This document shows positions 7,856-17,284 of a stretch of DNA of 34,189 bases, piece after piece. Source of the DNA: Clostridiales bacterium. GTDB lineage: Bacteria > Bacillota > Clostridia > TANB77 > CAG-508. Below the pieces are notes generated by a model that saw nothing but the letters and a program-made list of their open reading frames with translations, had not been told where the DNA came from and ran no database searches. The translations under genes were made by a program, and so were the position numbers. The DNA lies in the NCBI GenBank assembly GCA_004553715.1, contig SFKP01000013.1, forward strand, positions 1 to 34,189, read 5' to 3'. Within the stretch, counting starts at the first letter, position 1; each line of letters opens with the position of its first letter.

Positions 7856-8776
7856 TATAGCTTTAACTTCTTTAAAAAGAGAATCAACCATTTCTTTTTT
7901 CTTTAAATATACAGTTCTATATTCTTCTAGAATATATCTAAAGTTTCCAATAGTTTCGCCACCTTCTAAAAGTTGCTCAATTCCTTCTTTATAATAATCT
8001 TTTTTTCTAGTATTTTTAGTATTTTCCATCTTAATGTAATATTCATTTACTTTTTCTAATCTCTGAATTTGAGATTTTATAAATTTTATATAATTAAGTA
8101 TACAGCTTATTTCATACTCAGTGTCATCAATAACTACTTTGCATAAGGCATGAACATATCTTCCATTTAATTTGCCAAGTCTGGTATTTTCCTCCATTGC
8201 TTTCAAAGCTACAGATTTAGGAATAGGTTGAGATTCTTCTATCAAAATTTTTAAAGTATCTGTAATTCCTATATGAGATTTATATTGTCTTTTGCTAACT
8301 ATTGCATCAAATTCATCTGCGACCCTAATAATTTGACCCTCCACAGGAATTTGTTTTCGTGTTAAACCTTCTGGATAGCCGGTACCATTTAGTGATTCAT
8401 GGTGATACTTAGCACCATTTGCGTAAGGGCGAAGCTTTGGGTCATCCATACACATATTGTAACCAAGAGTAGTGTGAGTTTTCATAATTTCGTATTCTTC
8501 ATCAGTAAGCCCACCAGGTTTTTGCAAAATGGAAGAAGGAATAAAAAGTTTCCCAATATCATGTAAGTAAGCACAGAGTGTGCAGTATACAGTCAAATCT
8601 TTATCTAATTTTAAATATTCACAAATCCTACAAGTAATATTTGCAACGTTTTCACTATGCTCTCTAGTAAATACATCTAAACTATCTAGCATACTTAATT
8701 GATAACGCATGCTTTCGTTTAAATTGTAAGACTTCAAACTAGTTTTACTATAAAAATCTATTTTTTCTTCTTTCAA
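7838..8776 (-). CDS. HD-GYP domain protein (putative cyclic-di-GMP phosphodiesterase)
   Basis: A 312-residue protein with an HD-GYP domain, the family that hydrolyses cyclic di-GMP to pGpG or GMP. His40, the pair His72-Asp73 in YLHDIGK, HTTLGYNM, YHHESLNGTGYP with GYP at 133-135 and RVADEFDA give the complete metal-binding set. Residues 1-25 and 215-312 lie outside the domain; the C-terminal part is charged and probably coiled coil. No receiver or membrane domain is attached. The start is TTG at 8776 preceded by AAGGAGG (minus strand) at the right distance. It is transcribed convergently to the desulfurase and stops in the shared terminator. A cytoplasmic signalling role is likely, but its target process is not indicated by the neighbours. 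Confidence 0.87.
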   Translation of the reverse strand: MKEEKIDFYSKTSLKSYNLNESMRYQLSMLDSLDVFTREHSENVANITCRICEYLKLDKDLTVYCTLCAYLHDIGKLFIPSSILQKPGGLTDEEYEIMKTHTTLGYNMCMDDPKLRPYANGAKYHHESLNGTGYPEGLTRKQIPVEGQIIRVADEFDAIVSKRQYKSHIGITDTLKILIEESQPIPKSVALKAMEENTRLGKLNGRYVHALCKVVIDDTEYEISCILNYIKFIKSQIQRLEKVNEYYIKMENTKNTRKKDYYKEGIEQLLEGGETIGNFRYILEEYRTVYLKKKEMVDSLFKEVKAIKKLRV

Positions 8777-8863
8777 TACTAATCCTCCTTAAATATTATA
8801 CTCGTATTGTACATTTAAATATAAAATAGGTCAAGCAAATTATATAAAAAATGTCTGAAAACT

Positions 8864-8915
8864 GCTAGACAAAAACTCCGCCCCATGTCTAAAGGTGTCC
8901 CCTTGTCTAAATTTG
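8864..8915 (+). repeat. Dispersed upstream element, copy 1
   Basis: A roughly 52-nt sequence (CTAGACAAAAACT ... GGTGTCCCCTTGTCTAAAT) shared with 19175-19227 and 29795-29847. GACAA and TTGTC at the ends form inverted arms. It ends about 30 nt before the -35 of the dgt promoter; the other two copies have nearly the same spacing to the promoters of mfd and hpt. Confidence 0.75.
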
Positions 8916-8944
8916 TATAAAACCAAAAAATATGTTCGTTTGTA

Positions 8945-8973
8945 TTGAAAAAGTGTATTATATATATTATAAT
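8945..8973 (+). promoter_or_regulatory. Predicted promoter of dgt operon
   Basis: TTGAAA (8945-8950) and TATAAT (8968-8973) with a 17-nt spacer, 25 nt before the dgt ATG. Confidence 0.7.
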
Positions 8974-8998
8974 TTGGTAAGAAAGGTCGATAATAAAT

Positions 8999-10156
8999 AT
9001 GGAAAATAATTTATTGCTAAAAGCAAAAGAGAACATGATATTAAAAGAAAATACTTTTTCTAGGTTTGCATGTAAGTCAAAAGATGGAATCTGGTTAAAA
9101 GAAGATAAAGAAGATATAAGACCAATATTTTTTAGAGATATAGATAGAATAATACATTCTTCAGGATATGCAAGATATATAGATAAAACACAAGTATATT
9201 CTTTTATACAAAATGACCACATAACAAAAAGAGCACTTCATGTGCAGTTAGTTTCAAAAATTGCAAGAACAATAGGTAGAAGCTTGCTATTAAATGAAGA
9301 TTTAATAGAGGCAATATCATTAGGGCACGACATAGGGCATACTCCCTTTGGACATAAAGGAGAAGACATTCTAAATGATATTTGTAAAAGAGAAGGTATT
9401 GGCTTTTTTTGCCACAATGCTCAAAGTGTTAGAATTTTAAAAGATATAGAAAACCTAAATATAAGTATGCAAACATTAGATGGAATAATTTCACATAATG
9501 GTGAGATTTTAAAAAACAAATATGAATACAAAAAAGACAAAACAATATCAGATTTCGAATATGATGTAAAAATGGCATTTAAAATAGCAGATTATAGCAA
9601 AGAGATTATTCCAATGACATTAGAAGGCTGTGTAGTAAGAGTATCAGATGTAATAGCGTATATTGGCCGCGACATTGAAGATGCAATTACTGTTGGAGTA
9701 ATAGAAAGAAGTAGTTTGCCAAAAAAGGTACAAAAGGTGCTTGGAACAAGCAATGCTACTATAGTAGATACACTAATTAAAGATATTATTGAAAATAGTA
9801 TGGATAAAGAATATTTGCACTTCTCTCAAGAAGTATTTGAAGCTTTAATTGAATTACAAAACTGGAATTATTCTAATATCTATCATTCAGCTATTGCGGA
9901 ATTGCATTATGATAAAATAGAAAAGCTATTTAATAAATTATATCAAAAATATTTAAAAATCGCTGAAAAAGGTGTATTTAAGAAAGAAACCGAAAAAGAG
10001 CTTTTAAACTTTATAGAAAAAATGAAATCACACGGAGAAACAAATATTAAAAGAATTATAATAGATTATATCGCAGGACAAACTGATACATTTTTCTTAA
10101 ACGAGTGTGATGAATGGATTGGTAATACTAATATGTATCAAATTCAAGTATATTAA
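8999..10156 (+). CDS. dgt: dGTP triphosphohydrolase family protein
   Basis: A 385-residue HD-superfamily dNTP triphosphohydrolase, which converts dGTP or other dNTPs to the nucleoside and triphosphate and so affects dNTP pools and mutation rate. The N-terminal SRFACKSKDG and FFRDIDRIIHS-GYARYIDKTQV segments, His81 in RALHVQLVSKIAR, His110-Asp111 in SLGHDIGHTPFGHKGE, and the distal VRVSDVIAYIGRDIEDA with the last metal Asp are in the order typical of Dgt. Length fits. It heads a co-directional series dgt-bofA-recD2-recG with short gaps. The SD is weak (AAAGG at 8981-8985). There is one CGC but no CGG codon. Exact substrate specificity cannot be read from sequence. Confidence 0.9.
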   Translation: MENNLLLKAKENMILKENTFSRFACKSKDGIWLKEDKEDIRPIFFRDIDRIIHSSGYARYIDKTQVYSFIQNDHITKRALHVQLVSKIARTIGRSLLLNEDLIEAISLGHDIGHTPFGHKGEDILNDICKREGIGFFCHNAQSVRILKDIENLNISMQTLDGIISHNGEILKNKYEYKKDKTISDFEYDVKMAFKIADYSKEIIPMTLEGCVVRVSDVIAYIGRDIEDAITVGVIERSSLPKKVQKVLGTSNATIVDTLIKDIIENSMDKEYLHFSQEVFEALIELQNWNYSNIYHSAIAELHYDKIEKLFNKLYQKYLKIAEKGVFKKETEKELLNFIEKMKSHGETNIKRIIIDYIAGQTDTFFLNECDEWIGNTNMYQIQVY

Positions 10157-10197
10157 TAAAGTGCTTGGAATATATTTTATTTGAAGAGGTGAGAAAT

Positions 10198-10458
10198 TTG
10201 GATATATATAATATATTAACAATAGCAGGGTGTGCAGTAGCTATTCTTATAATTGGAAAAATATTTTTATTTCCAATTAAAAAAATATTGAAATTATTGA
10301 TAAACACAGTACTTGGTGGGTTATTGATTTTTATTATTAACTTAATTGGTGGAATTTGGGGATTCACAATAGGGCTTAATATCATAACATCAATTTTTGT
10401 AGGAATTTTAGGAATACCTGGGGCAATTATATTAATCATATTAAAAATATTATTGTAA
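10198..10458 (+). CDS. BofA-like pro-sigma-K processing inhibitor family protein
   Basis: An 86-residue integral membrane protein of the BofA family. BofA in Bacillus holds the SpoIVFB protease inactive until sporulation signals arrive. The family signature is the segment LLINTVLGGLLIFIINLIGG followed by GFTIGLNIITSIFVGILGIPG at the C-terminal half, with two to three hydrophobic segments. I place the start at TTG 10198 because GAGGTGA lies at a good distance upstream and the length then matches BofA; an ATG at 10165 in the same frame lacks an SD. Located between dgt and recD2, it tells little about regulation. BofA-like proteins also occur in non-sporulating Clostridia, so sporulation is not proven. 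Confidence 0.75.
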   Translation: MDIYNILTIAGCAVAILIIGKIFLFPIKKILKLLINTVLGGLLIFIINLIGGIWGFTIGLNIITSIFVGILGIPGAIILIILKILL

Positions 10459-10479
10459 AATACGAAATGGAGAAATAAA

Positions 10480-12689
10480 GTGGAAATAAAAGGGCAGATA
10501 ACAGAAATAATTTATCAAAATGAAATAAATGGATATACAGTAGCAGAATTTGAAACTGAAGAAGAACTGACAACGGCTGTTGGTTATTTGCCATTTATAA
10601 ATAAAGGAGATAGCTTAAAATTACAAGGGAATTTCATAGTTCACACAGACTATGGAAGACAGTTTAAAATAGATACCTTCGAAAAAATAATGCCAGATAC
10701 AATAGAAGCTTTAGAAAGATACTTAGCAGGAGGAATAATAAAAGGAATTGGTGTAGCAACTGCTAAAAAAATAGTAAATACGTTTAAAGAAAGCACCTTA
10801 GAGGTGTTAAGATTTGAGCCTGAAAAACTAAGCCAAATAAAAGGAATTACAGCAGAAAAAGCAATAATTATTGGCGAAGAATTTTCTGAAAAGTGGGAGC
10901 TATGGCAAATAGTGGGATTCTTAGAACGATTTCGGAATAAGTGCTCAAAATTGCAAAAAAGTATATACGGCTTTAGGCAAAGGTGCCATAGAAGAGATAG
11001 AGAAAAATCCATATATTTTGTTAGATATTACTTATGGTGTTGATTTTACTAAAATAGACAAAATGGCGATGGATTTAGGAATAAATATAGATGATGCAAA
11101 AAGAATAGAAAGTGCAATAAAATATAGTCTGTGCATTGCAAGCAATAATGGCAATACGGAAGTTGTAAAAGAAAATTTGATAGAATTCGTAAAAAATTTA
11201 ATCGGCTCAAGCACAGAAAATATTAAAGAAGCTATTATTAATTTACATTCTAAAAAAGACATAATGTTTGAGGAACAAGAGGATCAAGAATGGATAGCTT
11301 TAAACACATTTTATACTTGCGAAAAAAACATTGCTGAAAAAATAGTAGCATTAGAAAAAGCAAACAATATTAAAAACATTAAAAATTTTGATTCAAAATT
11401 TAAAAAAATAGAAAAATCTACAAATATAATTTTATCTAGCAAACAAAAAGAAGCTGTAAAACTTGTAAACACTAATAATGTATGCATAATTACAGGTGGA
11501 CCAGGAACAGGGAAGACTACAATCATCAAATTCATAATAGATATGTATAAAAAAGAGGGCAAAAAAGTAGTGTTATGTGCTCCAACAGGTAGAGCAGCTA
11601 AAAGAATGACAGAAACAACAGGAGAAGAAGCAAAAACAATACATAGATTATTAGAAATAGGAAAGCAAGAAGAAAGTTTAACAATGGATAGACTAGAGTG
11701 CCCAATAACTCCTATTGATGCAGATGTGATAATAGTAGATGAAATGTCAATGGTGGATGTTTTTTTAATGAACTATATCTTAAAAGGAATTTATTTAGGA
11801 ACAAAATTAGTTTTAGTAGGAGATGCAAATCAATTACCATCTGTAGGACCAGGAAATGTTTTAAAAGATATAATAGAATCAAATATAATACCTACTGTTG
11901 AGCTAAATGAAATTTTTAGACAAGCTGCAAAAAGCAAAATAGTAATAAATGCTCACAGGGTAAATGAAGGAGAACAGCTTTTAATAAAAGAAGCGGATGA
12001 TGAAAAGGAGAAAGACTTTTTCTTTATAAACGAAGCCTCACAAGAAAAGGCTTTAAAAGAGGTTATTTCGCTATGTTCAGGAAGACTTAAAAATTATGGC
12101 AATTATGATTTCTTTAAAAATATTCAGGTCCTAACACCAACAAAAAAAGGAATGCTTGGAACCAAAGAATTAAATAAAGCATTACAAAAAGAGCTAAATG
12201 GTGAAAAACATAAAAAGGAAAAGACTTATGGAGAAAGAATATTTAGAATAGATGACAGAGTAATGCAAATAAAAAATAATTATGATATTTATTGGATGAA
12301 AGATGAAGAAACAGGGACAGGCGTTTTTAATGGAGAAATAGGGAAAATTAAAGACATAGATGATGATGCAAAACAAATAGAAATTATATTTGATGATGGA
12401 AAAACTGTGTGGTATGAATACAACGATTTAGAACAAATAGAACATGCATATGCACTAACAATACATAAGTCACAACGGAAGTGAATTTGATGTTGTAATA
12501 CTATGCTTGCCAGCAGCGGCTCCAATGCTTCTTACAAGAAATTTACTATATACAGGAATAACAAGAGCAAAAAAACTATTAATCATTGTAGGGAATATTG
12601 AAATTGCAAAATTTATGATTGGAAATATTGATTCAAAAAAGAGAAATACGGGGTTAAAGTATAAATTAGAAAAATTAAATAAGGAGTAG
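10480..12689 (+). CDS. recD2: RecD2-type 5'-3' DNA helicase, with two +1 frame changes at CGG
   Basis: With two +1 shifts this is a 735-residue RecD2 (RecD/TraA family) helicase, the usual length. RecD2 unwinds DNA 5' to 3' and acts in repair and fork protection. GTG start at 10480. The N-terminal OB-like domain and helix-hairpin-helix region (to residue 151) are in the first frame. At the first CGG (10933) the frame must move +1 to give FLERF-GISAQNCKKVYTALGKGAIEEIEKNPY. The helicase core is then continuous: GGPGTGKTT (Walker A), CAPTGRAAKRM, IIVDEMSMVD (Walker B), VLVGDANQLPSVGPGNVL and EIFRQA. At the second CGG (12476), inside the conserved HKSQ-GSEFD motif, a second +1 shift gives GSEFDVVILCLP and LLYTGITRAKK to the stop. 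Read without shifts the gene is three fragments. It lies 21 nt after bofA and 65 nt before recG. Confidence 0.87.
10933..10936 (+). other. CGGA +1 frame-change site 1 in recD2
   Basis: In-frame CGG (10933-10935) is codon 152. Gly of ERFGISAQ is GGA at 10934-10936. Preceding codon TTT. Confidence 0.85.
12476..12479 (+). other. CGGA +1 frame-change site 2 in recD2
   Basis: CGG (12476-12478) is in frame after the first shift. Gly of the helicase motif HKSQGSEFD is GGA at 12477-12479. Preceding codon CAA. The unshifted frame ends two codons later. Confidence 0.87.
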
Positions 12690-12691
12690 AA

Positions 12692-12754
12692 GTTGAAAAG
12701 TAATTTAATTCTTTCCAAACCGAGTTTATACAGTAAGGAGGAATGTGATTAAAA
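12692..12754 (+). promoter_or_regulatory. Leader of recG resembling the buk leader
   Basis: A weak hairpin (GTTGAAAAG with CTTTCCAAAC) is followed by 35 nt (12720-12754) that align without gaps to 200-234 before buk, including CCGAGTTTATA and AGGAGGAATGTGATTAAAA directly before the recG ATG. Confidence 0.4.
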
Positions 12755-14804
12755 ATGCTAGATTTATTAAAAGATGTAAAATACATAAAAGGAGTAGGCC
12801 CAAACAGAGTAAAATTATTGAACAAATTAAACATTTTTACTTTAGAAGATTTAATAACATATTTCCCAAGAGATTATGAAGATAGAAGTAATCCAAAACA
12901 AATTGCAGAAGTAGTAGATGGGGAAGAAACTCTAATAGAAGCTGTTGCAATGTCAAGACTTTCAGAAACAAAAATTAGAGCTAATATGTCAATATGCAAG
13001 TTAACAGTAAGAGATGAAACAGGTATTTTAGTTATTACTTGGTTTAATATGGGATACCTAAAAAACTATTTTAAGATAGGTCAAAAATACAGTTTCTTTG
13101 GAAAGATTAAAAGAACTCCAAGACAAATAGAAATGATTTCTCCTGTATTTGATGAGGAAAATTCAGATAAAAACACAGGCAAAATAATTCCAATATACCC
13201 TTCAACATATAATTTATCACAAAACACATTAAGAAAAATTATTGAAAATGGCATTACAGAAGTAGTTGGAAATTTAGATGAAACTCTGCCAGAATATATA
13301 CTTAAAAAATATAATCTAATGGAAATAAATGAAGCAATAAAAGAAATTCATTTTCCAGAAAGTTTTGAAAAATACAACAAGGCAAAGCTAAGATTATCTT
13401 TTGAAGAGCTTTTAATAATGCAATTAGCACTATTGAATTTAAAGAATAAATATAATATAGAAACAGATGGAATAGAATTTTCAAAAGATATAAAAATGTC
13501 TGAAATAATAAATACATTGCCATATAAATTAACAAAAGCACAAGAAAATGTGTTAGAAGAAATAGAAAATGATATGGAAAATGTAAAACCAATGAATAGA
13601 TTGCTACAAGGAGATGTTGGTTCTCGGTAAAACTGCAGTATCAATTGTTGCAACATATAAAGCTGTAAAAAACGGATACCAAGTAGCTGTAATGGCACCA
13701 ACTGCAATACTTGCAAAACAGCATTTAGAAAATTTTAATAAAATATTAGAAAAATTTGACATAAACTCACAGATATTAATAAGTGGAATGTCAAAAAAAC
13801 AAAAAGAGAAAGTTTTAGAAAATCTAAAAAATGGCAAAATAGATGTAATAATCGGAACACATGCTCTATTAGAAGAAAGTGTTGAATTCTGCAATTTAGG
13901 ATTGGTTGTCACAGATGAGCAACATAGATTTGGAGTAAGACAAAGAGAAATTTTAAATACAAAAGGCAAAAATCCAGATGTGTTAGTGATGAGTGCAACT
14001 CCGATACCTAGAACTTTAGCGTTAATCTTGTATGGAGATTTAGATATTTCAATAATAAATGAATTGCCACCAGGAAGGCAAAAGATTGATACCTTTGCTG
14101 TGACGACTGGTATGGAAGGAAGAGTAAATCAATTTATAGAAAAACAGATATTAGAAGGAAGGCAATGCTATATTGTATGTCCATTAGTAGAAGAAACAGA
14201 AGAAATTGATGCAAAAGCAGTTATAGAATTAGCTGATAAATATAAAAATGAGATATTTAAAAATTACAGAGTTGAATATATTTATGGAAAAATGAAACCA
14301 AAAGAAAAAGATGAGATTATGACTAAATTTAAAAACGGAGAAATCGATATATTAATTTCAACAACTGTAATTGAAGTTGGAGTAGACGTTCCGAATGCAA
14401 ATATAATGGTAATAGAAAATGCAGAAAGATTTGGATTAGCTACGCTTCACCAATTAAGAGGAAGGGTAGGACGAGGCAATTTTAAATCATATTGTATTTT
14501 AAAATATAAAGGTAAATCTGAACTTACAAAACAAAGAATGGATATAATGGTAAAAACAAATGATGGTTTTGTAATTTCAGAAAAAGACTTAGAATTACGA
14601 GGCTCAGGAGAATTTTTTGGAACAAGACAGCACGGACTTCCAGAACTTAAAATTGCAAATTTATTTTCTGATATGGAGCTATTAAAAAGAGTGCAAAGTG
14701 TAGCAGTAGCTATTATGGAGGATGATCCAGAATTAAAGAAAACAGAAAATTCAGTATTAAAAAACATGGTGGATAAAAAATTTTCTAAGCGAATAGAGAT
14801 TTAA
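12755..14804 (+). CDS. recG: ATP-dependent DNA helicase RecG, with +1 frame change at CGG
   Basis: With one +1 shift this gene encodes a 682-residue RecG, the full family length. RecG remodels stalled forks and branch-migrates Holliday junctions. The first 290 residues carry the wedge OB-fold domain (VKYIKGVGPNRVKLLNKL, TYFPRDYEDRS). The Walker A motif GDVGS-GKT contains the CGG: zero frame reads TCT CGG TAA and stops at once, whereas one base later GGT AAA ACT gives GKTAVSIVATYKAV and the helicase core continues with MAPTAILAKQH, VVTDEQHRFGV (DEQH Walker B), MSATPIPRTLAL, ISTTVIEVGVDVPNA, RFGLATLHQLRGRVGRG and the TRQHGLPELKIANL C-terminus. The SD AGGAGG is at 12736-12741. It is the last gene of the dgt-bofA-recD2-recG group. 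Unshifted, only the wedge domain could be made. Confidence 0.9.
13625..13628 (+). other. CGGT +1 frame-change site in recG
   Basis: In-frame CGG (13625-13627) is codon 291 and is followed directly by TAA in the zero frame. Walker A Gly is GGT at 13626-13628. Preceding codon TCT. Confidence 0.9.
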
Positions 14805-14805
14805 G

Positions 14806-14834
14806 TTGTATTTTAGCCAAAAACAGTGTATAAT
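14806..14834 (+). promoter_or_regulatory. Predicted tmRNA promoter
   Basis: TTGTAT (14806-14811) and TATAAT (14829-14834) with a 17-nt spacer. The tmRNA 5' end lies 13 nt after the -10. Confidence 0.65.
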
Positions 14835-14846
14835 TAAATAGTACAC

Positions 14847-15201
14847 GGGGATGTATTTGGTTTCGACGATAATCTAGAAACAAAGATAGCGAGTAGTGGA
14901 TGGTCGCTTTGGCCACTTTAAAAAAGCGAAATAAAAATAAACGCTGATAGACAATTAGCATACGCTGCCTAAGTGCAACGTCGTCTTACCATAGAGCCTA
15001 CTTAATATGAATAAGGCGTCGACTTATAGTAGGAAACAAAATTATTTCTGCCTGGGAATAATGGGTATCTAAAGGCTACCAAAAAAATTCAAGCCTGTTT
15101 ATTTGCAAGAATTTGAGGGAATAAAAAATAATAAACTACACTCGTAGAAGTTTTTGTGGAAGGCTTATTGGACGAGGGTTCGACTCCCTCCATCTCCACC
15201 A
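14847..15201 (+). ncRNA. ssrA: Transfer-messenger RNA (tmRNA)
   Basis: A one-piece tmRNA of about 355 nt that rescues stalled ribosomes and adds a degradation tag. The 5' end GGGGATG pairs with CATCTCC at the 3' end, followed by ACCA, forming the alanyl acceptor. The conserved GGTTTCGACG near the 5' end and the T-arm GGTTCGACTCC near the 3' end are present. The tag reading frame ends INADRQLAYAA-stop (stop TAA at about 14971-14973), with AYAA as the usual protease-recognised tail; the resume codon is probably a few codons before GAA ATA AAA. In a cell where CGG codons may halt ribosomes, tmRNA would be an important partner, but that link is inference. Confidence 0.95.
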
Positions 15202-15214
15202 ATAAATAAATGAT

Positions 15215-15245
15215 ACTGTCAAAAATCTCCGTCCCCATTGACAGT
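15215..15245. repeat. REP-like hairpin with GGGACGG loop
   Basis: ACTGTCAA (15215-15222) is the exact inverted copy of TTGACAGT (15238-15245). The loop, read on the minus strand, contains GGGGACGGAGATTT, which resembles the loop of the hairpin at 29717-29745 (GGGACGGGGAATTT). It lies between ssrA and xth and could act as a weak terminator or be a REP element. Confidence 0.55.
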
Positions 15246-15257
15246 AAAGGAGAAAAT

Positions 15258-16023
15258 ATGAAGTTTATTTCGTGGAATGTAAATGGATTGCGAGCAATAT
15301 ATAAAAAAGGTTTTAAAGAGATATTCGATAATTTTAATGCGGATATTTTTTGTTTACAAGAAACAAAAATGCAGGAAGGGCAGTTAGAAGTAAATATAGA
15401 TGGTTACTACCAATTCTACAATTATGCTAAAAGAAAAGGGTATTCAGGAACAGCGATTTTTTCAAAAGTAAAACCAATAAATGTAACATATGGAATTGGA
15501 AAAGAAATTCACGATGAAGAAGGAAGAGTTATAACGTTAGAATTTGAAAAATTCTTTTTTGTTAATTGCTATACTCCAAATTCTCGGAAGGGAATTAGCA
15601 AGGCTAGATTATAGAATGCTTTGGGAAGAGGATTTTAAAGCATATTTACAAGACTTAGATTTTAAAAAACCTGTAATTATATGTGGGGATTTAAATGTAG
15701 CTCATAAAGAAATTGATTTGAAAAATCCTAAAACAAATCATAAAAATGCAGGATTTACTGATGAAGAAAGAAATAAAATGACTAAATTATTAGAAGCAGG
15801 ATTTTCGGATACATATAGAATTATATATCCAAACAAAGAAAATAGTTATACTTGGTGGTCATATATGGGAAATGCTAGAGAAAAAAATATTGGTTGGCGT
15901 ATTGACTATTTTCTAATGTCTGATAGAATAGTAAAAGTATTAGATGATGCTTTCATATATGATGATATATTTGGTAGTGATCACTGTCCAATAGGTATAG
16001 AAATAAAAGAAGGAGAGTTTTAA
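15258..16023 (+). CDS. xth: Exodeoxyribonuclease III, with +1 frame change at CGG
   Basis: With one +1 shift this is a 254-residue exonuclease III (ExoA/XthA), the AP endonuclease and 3'-5' exonuclease of base-excision repair. First-frame motifs: KFISWNVNGLRA at the N-terminus, FCLQETKMQ with the metal-binding Glu, and VNCYTPNS. At codon 110 the frame reads TCT CGG AAG, but the conserved YTPNS-GRELARLDYR appears only if GGA (15586-15588) follows TCT. The rest is continuous: VIICGDLNVAH, the SYTWWSY segment, RIDYFL and the catalytic GSDHCPIGIEI at the C-terminus. SD AAAGGAG (15246-15252). It follows tmRNA and lies 25 nt before the AI-2E permease gene. Without the shift the product lacks the second half of the active site. 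Confidence 0.9.
15585..15588 (+). other. CGGA +1 frame-change site in xth
   Basis: In-frame CGG (15585-15587) is codon 110. Gly of YTPNSGRELARLDYR is GGA at 15586-15588. Preceding codon TCT. Confidence 0.87.
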
Positions 16024-16048
16024 GAATTAGAAAGGAATGTGATTAAAT

Positions 16049-17173
16049 ATGAACGACTTAAAAAAAAAGCACGGATGGCTTTATTGGTTTTTATTTGCAG
16101 TAGCAGTAATTGTAGTTTATAAAACTTTAGATAATTTTACAGCGATATCAATATGGTTTTCTAGATTATTTGAAGTAATATTACCATTTTTATCAGGAGC
16201 ACTTATTGCATATATTTTATATATACCATGTAGGTATATCGAAGCAGCATTTAGGAGAAATAAGAAAACCTCAAAATATGCAAGGCCATTGTCAATATTA
16301 TCAGTATATCTGATAACAGTGCTATTTATTATATTTTTAATTAATATAATTTTTCCAACAATTTCTAAAAGTATAGTTGACTTAGCAAGCAATTTACCAG
16401 GGTATTATGCGCGCGCAAAAGCATATATAGACATTCAACCAGAAGATAGTTTTTGGAAAAATGAATCTATTACAGAGATAATTAATGAATTAGAACAAAT
16501 AGATATAACAAAAATAGTAAATAAGGATAATATAACAGAATATATAGGCAAAGTTGTAGGAGTTGCAAGAGGTATATTTTCTACATTTGTTGCAATAATT
16601 ATATCTATATATATTTTATTAGAAAGAACAGATATATTAAAGTTTATAAGAAGATTAAATAAGGCAATTTTTAGCACAAATACTTGCAAGAAGATGGATA
16701 GATATTTTGAAGAAACGAACATGGTTTTTTCAAAATACATATCAAGCCAAATTACAGATGGAATAATTGTAGGAATAATAATGTCAATTGCATTATCTAT
16801 AATGAAAGTAAAATATGCTATTTTACTAGGATTTATGATAGGACTATTTAATGTAATACCATACTTTGGAGCAATTTTTTCTATAATTATTGCTGCAGTA
16901 ATTACTATATTTACAGGAGGATTTGGCAAAGCTATATGGATGGCAATTATAACTACAATTTTGCAACAAATAGATGCAAATATAATTAATCCAAAAATTG
17001 TAAAAGATGCATTAAAAATAAGTAGAATATTGATAATATTTGCAGTAACAGTTGGTGGTGCATATTTTGGATTTTTAGGAATGTTTTTAGGAGTGCCAAT
17101 AATTGCAGTAATAAAGACAATATTAAATGATTTTATAGAAAATAAAAATAAAGTAAAAAAAATAGAAAAATAA
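16049..17173 (+). CDS. AI-2E family (PerM-like) membrane transporter
   Basis: A 374-residue polytopic membrane protein of the AI-2E/PerM family. About seven to eight hydrophobic segments are visible, with paired helices near residues 12-65, one near 85-110, one at about 175-193 and a cluster from 230 to 360. The family-typical segment GLFNVIPYFGAIFSIIIAAV and the QQIDANIINPKIV motif followed by GMFLGVPIIAVIK are present. Members export small molecules or Na+/H+; the substrate here is unknown. The ribosome-binding block AAAGGAATGTGATTAAAT before the ATG is the same type as at buk and recG. It is 25 nt after xth, so probably co-transcribed, and ends before a bidirectional terminator. No in-frame CGG. 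Confidence 0.85.
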   Translation: MNDLKKKHGWLYWFLFAVAVIVVYKTLDNFTAISIWFSRLFEVILPFLSGALIAYILYIPCRYIEAAFRRNKKTSKYARPLSILSVYLITVLFIIFLINIIFPTISKSIVDLASNLPGYYARAKAYIDIQPEDSFWKNESITEIINELEQIDITKIVNKDNITEYIGKVVGVARGIFSTFVAIIISIYILLERTDILKFIRRLNKAIFSTNTCKKMDRYFEETNMVFSKYISSQITDGIIVGIIMSIALSIMKVKYAILLGFMIGLFNVIPYFGAIFSIIIAAVITIFTGGFGKAIWMAIITTILQQIDANIINPKIVKDALKISRILIIFAVTVGGAYFGFLGMFLGVPIIAVIKTILNDFIENKNKVKKIEK

Positions 17174-17180
17174 AGGAAAA

Positions 17181-17254
17181 AGGTTGTCTAACCTTGTTGT
17201 ATACGGAAAAATCTTATATTGGGTTAAGATAATAGTCGATTTTCCCTATACAAT
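17181..17254 (+). repeat. 74-bp inverted-repeat element (MITE-like), copy 1
   Basis: Bases 17181-17254 match the reverse complement of 23854-23927 at about 65 of 74 positions without gaps. The internal ends TGTATACGGAAAAATC and GATTTTCCCTATACA are inverted copies of each other, so each element can fold into a long hairpin. No coding capacity. Confidence 0.75.
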
Positions 17255-17279
17255 AAAAAAGTGGCAAAGCCACTTTTTT
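17255..17279. terminator. Bidirectional terminator
   Basis: AAAAAAGTGGC (17255-17265) and GCCACTTTTTT (17269-17279) form a perfect stem with a 3-nt loop between the convergent permease gene and the minus-strand COG2426 gene. Confidence 0.85.
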
Positions 17280-17284
17280 CCGTC

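Noticed and set aside
10480..12689. Reading recD2 as three separate small genes
   Set aside because: The pieces join exactly into one RecD2 of normal length, and the second and third pieces have no proper start with SD at the junctions. The same holds for the pieces of comM, dprA, recG, xth, mfd and priA.
2860..14804. LexA/DinR SOS boxes before the repair genes
   Set aside because: I looked for GAAC-N4-GTTC type palindromes upstream of comM, dgt, mfd, priA and hpt-uvrC and found none.
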